Shown piece by piece: positions 1 to 10,163 of a stretch of DNA of 64,000 nucleotides. The first letter of the stretch is position 1, and each line of letters begins with the position of its first letter. A model generated the notes under the pieces. That model did not search any database. It was not told the DNA's origin and worked only from the letters and a program-made list of their open reading frames with translations. This DNA comes from Atherix ibis (lineage: Eukaryota; Arthropoda; Insecta; Diptera; Athericidae). The translations under genes were made by a program, and so were the position numbers. The stretch covers positions 23,088,233-23,152,232 of the forward strand of contig OY282610.1 in assembly GCA_958298945.1 (NCBI GenBank). The letters are read 5' to 3'.

Positions 1-2211
1 CCATATGTGCGCAGAATTTTACTGATGCAGAAAAATGCATATTATTTTATTGTACAATAATTGTTGGTAGATTTTTCTATTTATTTTATATTTTTATTTT
101 GATTTTCTTGAACACATTTTTATACGAAAACTTTTCTCTTCATATTTTTCCAGCAAGATATGATTTGCAAGTTTTTTTTTTTCTTTATATATAATTTTTT
201 TTTTTTTTTAAATAATACGAACACTTCCTCTTTTCTCTCATAATCTGTATCTCGTTCTCTTTCGTGTTCGTGTCTCTTTGCAATTCTTTAACTCCTACTC
301 TCCTTATGGACTGTTCATATCACTCTTTCACTCTATCACCGGTTTCTGTTTGGTGCGGAAATCGAACACGATAAAAAAATTTTTCGAAACCTAAAGAGAA
401 AAGTTGAGAGAAGAGAAAAAGAAGAGAAAACCAATATAGCAAGAAAGAAGGTTTGTTTATGACATATTTTGAAGTTTGATTAATTTTTTTTCAGCACATG
501 TGTGTTGGCTTTGTAAATTTTTAATCTGTCTTTAAATTACATACAGTTGAGAACATATGCAAAATTGTACGACCGTATTTATGAGCATGCACCTACCTAT
601 CCACACGAATACACTGACTGACAAATTTATAGTTTTAAACGCTTTTTACAATTGTTTTATATATAATTAAATATGATTTTTTTAAATTTTTTTCTGAATT
701 TCCTTTTTAATTGTTGCAAAGAGAGTGTTCAATAAGTTCTCGGTACTTTTATATTTTTATATTTATCTTCATTAATTACTTTCCTCTATTCTAGTTTTAA
801 TATTTTCTTGTCAAACTGTTCGTTTTTTTATTTTTAGTTTTATTGCAATCTGATTTTAAGTTTTTTTTCTCTTTTTTTTCCCCTCCATTTCGGTTCTAAT
901 TAATTCTTTCTCCCAATCTTTCTGTCATTTTACTTTTTACATTTTAAAATATTTTTCCTAATTAATTATCACAACAAAAGATATCAAACACTTTATTAAA
1001 AAAATAATAATAATAATAATTAAAAACCCGCGTCACAATAACAACAAACGAGTGTGGACAGAGAAAAAATAAAAGAAATATTTTCATAAAAGCATTCATT
1101 GTACAAGTCAGAGTAATTTTGTGAAAAAGGCAAAACTAATTACAGAAAATTATTCGTGTTCATTTTGTGGTATTAATTTATTTAACAAAAAAAATTTAAA
1201 AAAAAAACTGACGTGCTCTCTATAGGGGGTCGGGTATACATAATTTGGATCCTTACCACTAAATACATATGACCACAAGTAATTATGCGCATGTGTTTAT
1301 ATTATAATTAATTGTAAACAGAAATGCCATACATTCATACTTATTAACCCACTTGTATGTGACCAGACAATTTCGAATTGTGCTTTTTCGGCTGATAACA
1401 AGTAATGATATTAGGTAGAAATATTGTATTTTGTTATTTTTGTTATTTTTTCACCGCTGCTGTTAACTTGCAAACAATAACATTGATCGTTACCTGACGA
1501 CGCACTATCTGCGCCGATATCACTTTCGATCGAAGAAAATGAAATTTAACGAATCCACAGTCAAAGCAAAAAAAATCTGTCCACCATTCTATGAAAAGTT
1601 TACGAAAAAAGAATATCAAAATTTGAATTTTTTATTTTTATTAAAATGTTTTAAAAAATACTTATTTTTTTTGTATCAAACTTTTACTTAACAATTATTT
1701 ATATTACGATATATTTTTATGTTTATTTAAATAAATTCTAAATAAGTAAAGATTTCGTGTTTGGTAGTACAATTAATAGATTTTGATTCGTTTGATTGGG
1801 GGGGGAAATAGACAGGCACTAAAATATATTTGATTTAATGTCTTTATTGGATTTTCAATTTAATTTTCATTAAATTTGATAATCTAAATTATTTTTTTTT
1901 TCTTTTTTTCCATACCAAAATTTGACAGTGATTTTGTTCTTTTCATAATCAATTGAAAATTGTATATGATCGTAAATTTTTTCCCCATAAAATCAACTAA
2001 AACTTATTTTATATATTTTTTTTTTTTAATAAATTACCTAAATATTTTTTAGGGGTTATTATATTTTTCTTATAAGATAACCAGAAAAAATATTCTTAAT
2101 ATATTACAATAAAACATATTCAACCAAAAAAAAAACAAACAAATTTAACTAAAAATTAGCTGATCGAATTTTTTTAAATAAAATTAACTAAAAATTTTCT
2201 GCCTAAACTTA
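1..2211. other. AT-rich non-coding stretch, no gene seen
   Basis: No open frame with coding character was found on either strand. The stretch holds long T and A runs and a short ATA repeat near 1003-1020. A pyrimidine-rich then purine-rich stretch at 230-450 could be promoter or 5'-leader DNA, but no start codon or splice frame supports that. The first coding exon of Rab35, which should end in the first half of the P-loop, was looked for here and not found. Confidence 0.6.
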
Positions 2212-3197
2212 CCAGGTGTATAAGCTTAAATCCGCTGTTTGGGCATAGATGGCGTGAGTGAGCGTATTAAGCTACCATCGACACGCCATACTTTCTTTTT
2301 ATGATTTTGACATCTGTCAATATTAATCAATGCACATTGTCAGCAATTTCGTACAACAACATACATTTTTCCTTTGGTAATCATGTCTACTTTTGTGCCA
2401 GAAAAAGAGCATATGCGGGAAGCTCTGCTTTTCTGTTTCAATGAAGAAATCGGCTGCCGAATGGGTGCCGCATGAATTTAACGATAGGCAGGTGGAGCGG
2501 CGCCAAAGTACATGCGAAATCTTGCTCGCCAGACAAAAAAGAAAGTCGTTCCTGCATCGGATTGTGACAGGCGATGAAAGTGGATATATTTCGAGAATCC
2601 TAAATGCAAGAAATCATAGGTTGATCCCGGCCAACCATCAACATCTTTCCCAAGACCAAATCACTTCGGACGGAAGACGATGCTGTGCGTTTGGTGGGAT
2701 AAGCAGGGTATAGTCTACTATGAGATGTTTAAACCTGGTGAAACTGTCAATGCCCACTGCTACCACCAACAACTAATCAAATTTGACAGTGCTCTGCGTG
2801 AAAAAAGGACGGATTATCAACAAAGACATGACAAGCTGATTTTCCTCCACGACAACGCACCATCGCACACGTCAAAAATGGTCCGAAAGCACTTGGAGAC
2901 ACTCAACTGGGAGATGCTACCCTACCTCGGTTATTCGCCAGACCTGGCCCCTTCCGACTACCACCTGTTTTCGTTGATGGGCCACGCGCTCGGTGAGCAG
3001 CACTTCGATTCTTACGAAGACGTCATAAAATGGCTTGATGAGTGGTTTGCCTCGAAAGAGAAGGAATTTTTTTGGCTTGGTATCCACAAATTGCCCGAGA
3101 GATGGGAAGAATATGTAGCTAGCGAGCACAAGTACTTTGACCAAATATGTTTTTGCTTTCTTGGACAAAATCAGCGGATTTAAGCTTATATACCTAG
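2212..3197 (+). mobile_element. mariner element A (mauritiana-like), internally deleted
   Basis: A Tc1/mariner DNA transposon of 986 bp. It begins CCAGGTGTATAAGCTTAAAT and ends in the complementary TIR (mutated to CCTAG), with TA target duplications at 2210-2211 and 3198-3199. A related copy at 34,288-35,545 is 1258 bp long. Comparison shows that copy A lost roughly 270 bp encoding the helix-turn-helix DNA-binding region. The TIR type and the WVPHE, CVWWD and YSPDLAPSDYHLF motifs place it near the mauritiana (Mos1) subfamily. It is not autonomous. Confidence 0.9.
2383..3183 (+). pseudogene. mariner transposase pseudogene, copy A
   Basis: Remnant of a DD34D transposase, which cuts and joins transposon ends in the nucleus. 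The ATG at 2383 starts an N-terminus like that of Mos1 (MSTFVPEKEHMREALLFCFN). After about 20 codons a 2-nt loss shifts the frame, and the HTH domain has been deleted. The catalytic core survives in two frames: GDE (first Asp) near 2569-2580, then a 1-nt loss just after it. A second frame from 2680 carries CVWWD, HDNAPSHTSK (second Asp) and YSPDLAPSDYHLF (third Asp), and runs to a stop at 3183. All three catalytic aspartates are therefore still readable, but no single frame joins them and DNA binding is gone. Confidence 0.88.
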
Positions 3198-4562
3198 TAA
3201 TTAAAATTATTTGGTCGCCATTTGGATTATTTTGTTTGTTTTTTTTTTTTTTTGAAAATCAACAAAAAATTGTCTGATTGTAATTTCTTCATTTGAAAGT
3301 AATTAAAAGTTTCCTAATTGTTCATTTTGTATTTACATCAAACGATCATTTTTTGGCTGTCGTTTCTTTTCTCTTAAGAATAGCCAAAAATTAATGAAAT
3401 GCCAAATTAACTTTAAAAATCACCTAATCGCCATTTCGTAATATTAAAAATTTTATTAAATTTTCGATTATTTTTTTCTAAAAATTTTGCCCTCTTTTTG
3501 ATGGAATTCTTGTTGTCATTTTTATAGACAATTTCCGTCAATTTTATCACATTTTTTACGGTAAAAATATATCATTTTGGTAGAAATTTTGCGCCATTTT
3601 TTTTTGGAAACTTTTCAGCATTTTTAATTAAACATTTTCACTATTTTGAACGAAAATTTTGGCTCCATATTCATTGAAAATTTTTATCAATTTTTATGAC
3701 CATTTTGTCGAATTTAAAAAAATATATATCCGTTATTTTCAAAACAATTTTTATGCAAATTTTTCGGCGTTTCTGTACGATTTTTCAGTATTTTTATTAA
3801 AAAAAATATTTTTTTTTCTAATAAAAATTGTACGCCATTTTTTGCAGAAATTTTATGCAATGTGCCAGGAAACTTTCTGCTAGTTTTTATAATGCAATTT
3901 TATACAAGAAATTTGCACATGTTCCATTAACACGTGGCTTAGAGCAAATTGCATTTTTTTCTTGCTTATTTTATTATTTATTTTTATAAATGGCGTTTTT
4001 TTTACTACCATAAAATAAGTAATAGTTAATAAGATTTTGTTGTGTTTTTCCCCAAAACTTTTAAAAATTTTCCTCTACTACAATTGCATATGTGCCCAAA
4101 ATGTTACTGATGCAACATCTTAAAAATAGCAAAAAATGAACGCCATTATTTATATCTTCTTACCAAATTAATTTTAAAAAGTCGCCATTTCGTAATATTA
4201 AAAATTCACTAAAAACTACTTTATTAAACTAATTACTTTAAAATTAAAGTCTTAAAATTATCATAACAAAAAACATCATTTTTCTTTTCTTGTAAAAACT
4301 ATTATAACTTAACATCATATGGTCACCATTTGTTTTTTTTTTCAAATTTGTCTGATTGTATTTTTTTTCTCAAAGTTAATTTAAAAAAAAAAATACTAAT
4401 CAGACAATTTTTAGTTAATTTTTAGGCTCATAAAAATTACAAAAATTACATCTAAACGCCATTTCTATTTTCTCTTACAAATAACAAAAATTACATCTCA
4501 ACGCCATTATTTTTTTTTGGTCAAATTAACTGAAAGTCGTCTTGTTGTCTTTTTTTTAAAAA
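3198..4562. other. AT-rich spacer with recurring CGCCATT words
   Basis: No gene seen. The word CGCCATT or ACGCCATT followed by a T run recurs about every 40-250 bp (near 3430, 3590, 3833, 4141, 4181, 4456 and 4502, again at 5741). The block GCCATTTCGTAATATTAAAA occurs at about 3430 and again at about 4182. This looks like a degenerate, scattered repeat rather than coding sequence. A segment near 4088 resembles the first 30 bases of the window. Confidence 0.4.
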
Positions 4563-4564
4563 TA

Positions 4565-5601
4565 CGAGGGTCGTTCAATAAGTCCTTAGAAAAAAGCGCT
4601 CGTCGTGTAAAAAGATTTTTTTTTGTAAGTAGCATTATCGACAAGAAAGCTGTCAAAATTTCAGCTCGATCCAGGAAAGCTGTCAAAAATTCAGCTCGGT
4701 CAATTTCTATCGTCGATTAAAGTTAACGACATTTATTTGTGCATAACAATGGAAAAAAGCGAGTTTAGGGCTGTCATCAAACATCTCCATTTGAAAGGCT
4801 TAAGCCCGAAAGAAATCAAAGCGGAGTTGGATGCAGTTCATGGCACATCTGCAAATGTGTTTGCGACGGTTTACAATTGGGTGAATGAATTTAAACGTGG
4901 CCGTTCATCCACAAAAGATGAACATCGTTCAGGACGCCCAGTTGAGGTGTCTACTCCTGAAATCATCGACAAAATCCACGATCTGATTTTGAACGATCGG
5001 CGAATTAAAGTGCGCGAATTAGTTGAGGCCACGGGCATATCACAAGGTACAGTCGCTTCAATTTTGCATGAAAGTGATGGCCACGGTCTTTTGGGATTCG
5101 CTGGGCATCATTTTTATCGACTACTTGGAAAAAGGAAAAACAATAACAGGAGCGTATTACGCGTCGTTATTGCAACGGTTGAGCGAGGAAATCAAAGAAA
5201 AACGCCCCCATCTGAAGAAGAAAAAAATCCTCTTGCATCAGGACAATGCGCGTGTGTACACCTGCGCTGTTTCCATGGCCAAAATTGTGGAATTGAGAAT
5301 GGAATTGTTGCAGCATCCCACTTATTCACCAGATTTGGCCCCGAGTGACTATTTTCTTTTCCCCAATCTGAAGAAATGGCTTGGAGGACGACGGTTCACT
5401 TCCAACGAGGACGTCATTGCTCAAACGGATGAGTATTTTGCAGAACTTCCGAAATCCTATTTTTTGGACGGGATAAAAATTTTGGAAAAACGGTTGGAAA
5501 AAAGTATAAGGCTAAAAGGAGATTATGCTGAAAAATAAAATTTTTAAAAAAAAAAACAGTTTTTTTCCATCTTTTTCTAAGGACTTATTGAACGACCCTC
5601 G
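4565..5601 (+). mobile_element. mariner element B with perfect 30-bp terminal inverted repeats
   Basis: A 1037-bp mariner-type element flanked by TA at 4563-4564 and 5602-5603. Bases 4565-4594 are the exact reverse complement of 5572-5601 (start CGAGGGTCGTTCAATAAGTC). Its TIRs and protein differ clearly from copies A and C, so it is a second mariner lineage. It is short for the family (about 1.3 kb) because part of the transposase gene is deleted. Perfect TIRs in an internally deleted element suggest movement with transposase supplied from elsewhere. Confidence 0.92.
4749..5538 (+). pseudogene. mariner transposase pseudogene, copy B (internal deletion)
   Basis: The N-terminal DNA-binding half is intact from ATG 4749: a first helix-turn-helix (MEKSEFRAVIKHLHLKGLSP), the GRP linker motif (RSGRPVEV), and a second HTH ending SQGTVASILHE near 5071. 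The sequence then jumps straight to the core segment VFWDSLGIIFIDYLEKGKT in another frame. The WVP linker and the first catalytic Asp (GDE) are missing. The remaining frame runs to a stop at 5538. It contains HQDNARVYT, where HQDNAPSHT is usual for the second Asp, then YSPDLAPSDYFLFPNLKKW with the third Asp, and ends LKGDYAEK. It could not catalyse transposition, but its DNA-binding half might still be translatable. Confidence 0.88.
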
Positions 5602-6640
5602 TATAACTAAAATAATAAGTTTTTTTTTTTCTAGTTGTCATATTATTATTATTTATTTTTTTCTTCAAATAAATTCAAATTAACGTCTGGTTATCGTTTT
5701 GAATTTCTCTTAAATTAGCCAATCAACATTGAACGCCATTTTTTTTTTTTAAACATACAAAAAATGGTCTCATTGCATTTTCAAATTGTATCTTTTTTTT
5801 TTCCTACAAAAAAAATTTTCCATCTATAATAAATTTGATAAAAAAATTTAATAATATTTTTATTTTTTCTGAAGTGATTTTAACAAAGATAGTTTATCTT
5901 TAATTACCATTGCTCAGTTGCTTAACTCAGCATTCATTAAGAAGATAAAAAATATCTCAATCTTTTTTATATTGTATAAAAATAAAAATGTTTGAAAAAT
6001 CTTCAAAAAAAAAAAACACATCCTATTTTAAAATTATGCAAGAAAAAAAACACCGAAAAATACAGAACGCTTTGTTTATATAAGCTCAATTGTGTATTAG
6101 GGGGAGTAGGTCTTCGTTCATATCGTTTAGAAAAATTGTATACATTAAAATTATTGCTTTGCCTTGCACTTCTGATCAACAAATCAAGTAGAAAGAAAAA
6201 AAAAATCAAAATCAAAATGAAATGAAAAATTGAGACTATCCAACTCCGGAAGTTTTAATTTAAAGCGATAAGAACCAACAGGCCCCAGTGCACGGCATAT
6301 ACTCGCAGTAACAATTATTCTCAAAGAAACTACTAAATTGTCTCTTACTTAACCACCCCACCGCCTTTTCATTGCTCTCATTCTCTCATGTTTGCAACAG
6401 TGTTTCACTGACTGTTCGTTTGTTTATTGTTGTTGTTCTTTCCACACTTATTGGCAGTTTCTTCTTTTCGATATTGTTTTGTTTATTTATTTAGTTCCAC
6501 CCTCTCCACAACAGTTTCACTTAGCCACTCTTCGAAATCTTGTTTCATATTTTTTTTCTCCTTCTACTTATTCAGCGGAATTTTTTCTTATCATTTTTAT
6601 ATTCGAAATTGTTTAATTTAAGTTCGTTTTTTTCTCCTCA

Positions 6641-6679
<39 letters not shown>

Positions 6680-7789
6680 TGTTCATGTTATCACAAATTT
6701 AGTTCAGTTTGGCTGGGCTCCATTCATGTTGTGTCTTCATAAATTATAATATATCAAATTATGGGGCATACGAACAAAATATAGGAAAAATTTTCGGCCG
6801 TTTAGAGGAGGAAGTCTCATCTAATTTGTATTTGAACTCATTTTCCCCAGTTAGTTTTTCATTTCATTTCATTTAATTTTTTTTTTTTTTGCTTTTTTGG
6901 CAATTATACCCATCATTAATTAATTGTGGCCACTATCGACTTTTCATCAAGAATGTTCATGCCATGCATCATCATAATCACGAAGGTCAATTTGTCAAAA
7001 TTTCTACTTATTTTATGGTGGTTCGTTTTTTAAAAAAAATTTATTCTTTTATTCTATTCATAATTTATTTTTGTTATTATTTTTTTGTTGTACTTTTTTC
7101 AGTTGGGTTTATTAGTTTGAGGGGGGGAGGGGGGAGGTGGGTGGCTGGTTGGTTGTTAGGATAATCGCCTGATTTTGTGTTATTTTTTTATAGTTTGTTG
7201 CGTAGACTTTTTATTACTTAATAGAAATTTTCATAAAAAGGAAGTTCATTGAACTTGCCCTCTCCCCGTCTCTCTACCTTTCCCCATCCTCCCCCTCCGC
7301 CTTCCCAAATCATCATTTCTCTGGCACTATAATAATAACAATTTTAACATTTTTAATACAATAGTTTTTTTTTTTTTTTAAGAAAAATTCTTTTTATAGT
7401 CTAGAAAGTATGATTCGAGATTAAATGGTTTTTATTATTATTATTTTCAAGGGTTTAACTGCCATTAAGTTAAACTAGTTTTATTTGCTTTATAGTCTAT
7501 TGGAATTTTCTATTGAAGATGTCACAACGAAATAGTTTAAGGGTGTGTGCCATTATTTGTTCGGTTTTCTTTAAACTAAAAGAAAACGCACATTGTGCGT
7601 GAGCAAGTATCGGAAATTATTTTGTAAGAATCTATTATAATTATGTATGAAAATCATATGATCAACATGACTCAGTTTGTTAGCCTGCATCGAAAAGTAG
7701 AAATTTTCGATAACTTTTCCCAAAATAAAATTTTTTTTTAATTTTTTATTTAGATCCTAAACAAATGTTAAACTTTTTTTTTTATGGAA
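5602..7789. other. AT-rich spacer with CT microsatellite and G runs
   Basis: No gene seen. The open frames present are artefacts of T-rich DNA. A (CT)n tract occupies 6641-6680, interrupted by one A. G-rich runs occur near 7120-7145. Confidence 0.5.
6641..6680. repeat. (CT)n microsatellite
   Basis: Twenty dinucleotide units of CT with a single CTAT interruption at about 6664. Confidence 0.95.
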
Positions 7790-7794
7790 ATCTT

Positions 7795-7925
7795 CAATTG
7801 TTCTTGAATGATTGGCATACACTTTGTCTTTGTCAAATACTCGCAAAGAGAAAAGTCCAACAGTGTTAAATCGAACGATCTTGTCGGTCGGCCAATGTAG
7901 ATCAGCGTTTCAGAAGATTATTCGA
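7795..7925 (-). pseudogene. Tc1-like (IS630 superfamily) transposase remnant
   Basis: The minus strand reads RPTRSFDLTLLDFSL and then, after a frameshift, DKVYANHSRTIEDF. This matches the end of the DDE domain in the common insect family that reads WPPRSCDLTPLDFFLWG followed by VYAN/DKP and a TI-D motif. Only about 40 codons remain and they are frameshifted. Related remnants of the same family lie at about 22.8 kb and 62.8 kb. The assignment rests on motif order alone. Confidence 0.6.
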
Positions 7926-8488
7926 TAATCGAATTCAATACGTAATAATCCCCAATGTTTTTAAGATGTTATGTGGCTCAATTTCGGCCAAAAAAAATTG
8001 TTATTGTTTGGAAAAAATACTGAAAGATATTTTTGTGGTCTTGAAAAGGGATCGGGGAAGGTATTAAAAGTTTGATTAAAAATAAATATTTTCTGAACGT
8101 TGTTGCACAGGACGACCATAATATTCAAAAAGTACATGTTTTAGCTAAGCATGCTTGAAGTTAGCCCCCCCCCCCCCTTCGTCGGATAATTGTGTGGAAG
8201 GGGGGGGCACCTTACTCGTAAAGAAATTGCTTATTTGCTGACATTCACTCAATATTTGTTGAATAGTTAGCAGAACGCTGCAGATAGTCAGATAGGATCG
8301 TGTGTGGTTTTCAAAAAGAAAGTTAAAAGTGACCGCAATATGCCCTATCAAAATTCTGAGCAGTTTTAGAGCCAGAATTTCGGTAAGAATATTGAGTAGA
8401 CTGAATTAGAGGCTAAAAATGTTCAATATGTACTCAGTATGTATGACTGAGGATGTTGTTTGCCATTCTTTTAATAGGCGAGGTAACA

Positions 8489-8872
8489 GGTCTGTTCAAA
8501 AAGTATCACGAATTTTGAATTTCCGCGGGTTACGTATATTCGATTTTCGATTTTTTTGTGGCGTTACGTTGGTACTCATGTCTCTCATTTATGCCGAAAA
8601 GTTCGGCCATTTTGATTGTTCAGTTAATTTTTGACAGCTGCTTTGCTTGCATGTATTTTTGCTCGTCTTCGATTTTTGCCCATTCCAAAAAATAAATCAA
8701 AGAATCTCTTTCGGGAACAAGAAAAAGTTACAGGGGGCCAGTTCTGGGGAATACGGTGGATCTGGCATTATTAGTGTGTTATTTTTGGCCAAAAATTCGC
8801 GCATAAGCAACGATGCGTCAGCAGGAACGTTATCATAATGCAAAAGCCAATTTTTGTTCTTCCACAAATCCG
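8489..8872 (-). mobile_element. mariner remnant (third lineage), minus strand, truncated
   Basis: The outer end at 8489 reads GTCTGTTCAAAAAGTATCAC, a mariner-type TIR unlike those of copies A and B. Reading the minus strand from the right edge gives NWLLHYDNVPADASLLMREF (second catalytic Asp in HYDN) and then YSPELAPCNFFLFPK. There the third catalytic Asp of the SPDLAP motif has become Glu. The N-terminal two thirds of the transposase are absent. The fragment ends abruptly against the tail of a mauritiana-like mariner at about 8872. Confidence 0.75.
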
Positions 8873-9033
8873 GGAAGGAATTTTTTTGGTGTGATATCCA
8901 CAAATCGTCCGAGAGATGGGAAGAATATGTAGCTGGCGTGCAGAAGTAATTTGATTAAATTTTATTTTTGCTTTCTATGAAAAAAAAACGTGTTTTTTTG
9001 ACAAAAACAGCGGATTTAAGCTAATACACCTGG
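8873..9033 (+). mobile_element. 3' end of a mauritiana-like mariner
   Basis: This reads in the same sense as copies A and C: a decayed C-terminus (PERWEEYVAGV), a T-rich 3' region, then GCGGATTTAAGCTAATACAC ending CCTGG at 9033 with TA at 9034-9035. Only the last 160 bp of the element are present, fused to the older minus-strand remnant on its left. Confidence 0.8.
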
Positions 9034-9035
9034 TA

Positions 9036-10163
9036 AACTGATGAATAATAACCGTCATAATGACTGAACCTTCTTTTCTTTAGAAAATCCCTTGAAATTC
9101 CTAAACTTCTACTATCATCTGCAGTGATAGCACCTGAGATCCTGGTATCTCTCACCTTCAGTCATAAAACTGTACCAGCAATCTTTGTAGATTTATAAAT
9201 CGTAATGCTCACTTACCGTCACGGGATGAAAATGTACGTTTTGGTCTTCTCCTCCACAAAATGTCTCTTATAGATCAATGTAAAAAAACAATGAAATTAA
9301 AATAATTTAAAAAAAAAATCAGTCTCATTATTTTATTATCGAACGACAATTTTTATAAATAAGAGTTTCCCAGCCGACCTGTAGATATGTCGATGGAGGC
9401 TGAGGTTCTTAACAAGATTCTGGTCCAATCAATTAGCTAAGATCTTTTCAAGAATCTTGTACAATAAATTGTAGTCAAAACAGAAATTCGTGTCTCTTAT
9501 AGAAACTTGGCCCACATTTTTTATGTATTTATACTGACAGGAAACTAGCTAAAATCGCCTGTATTGAAGACATATTCTTCTATAATTTCTTTGAAAATAA
9601 AAATAAAAATAACAATCATTATACTCCCAAACCCCCTCCCCCACCCTACCTCTTCCGGATAAATATAAATTTTTGAATATTTTTTATTCTTGTTCTTATT
9701 AAAGTGTTCAAAATTTTAGTACACCATTTCTTATAAATCTCCAAATCAGGTTCGTTGAAGGTTTGTTAGGGTAAATTTTCCAAAATTCTTTTTATTATAA
9801 TTATTTTCATATATAATAGGCGTTAGAATGGCATTTTTGTCTGTTTCAAAATGATCTGTGTTGCCAAGAATTCACATTTCAATAGGAAATATTGATAAAA
9901 ATGACGATTAAAAATTGAAGAGAAAAAAATGATTTCCGTATTCCGAAATCGGAGATGTCTGTTATCGACGGCGAAACCAACTCAGTCAGTCTCTTCACTC
10001 TCCACAAAATCTAGTATTTTATTTGCATGTGGCAGTTTTTTTTGTTTTTTTTTTATAAATTTATTATTTAATTATAATAAAAATGAAACAATCGAAAATA
10101 ATAATATAAAAACTTTATAATTTTTCTTATCAAATTTTTTTGTTTTGTTTTGTTATTTTGTAG
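9036..10163. other. non-coding, probable Rab35 intron sequence
   Basis: No gene recognised. Blocks at about 9060-9260 and 9360-9520 are less AT-rich than their surroundings and may be old transposon sequence, but no protein motif could be read in them. The last 30 bases form the T-rich tract and TAG acceptor of the Rab35 exon at 10,164. Confidence 0.4.
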
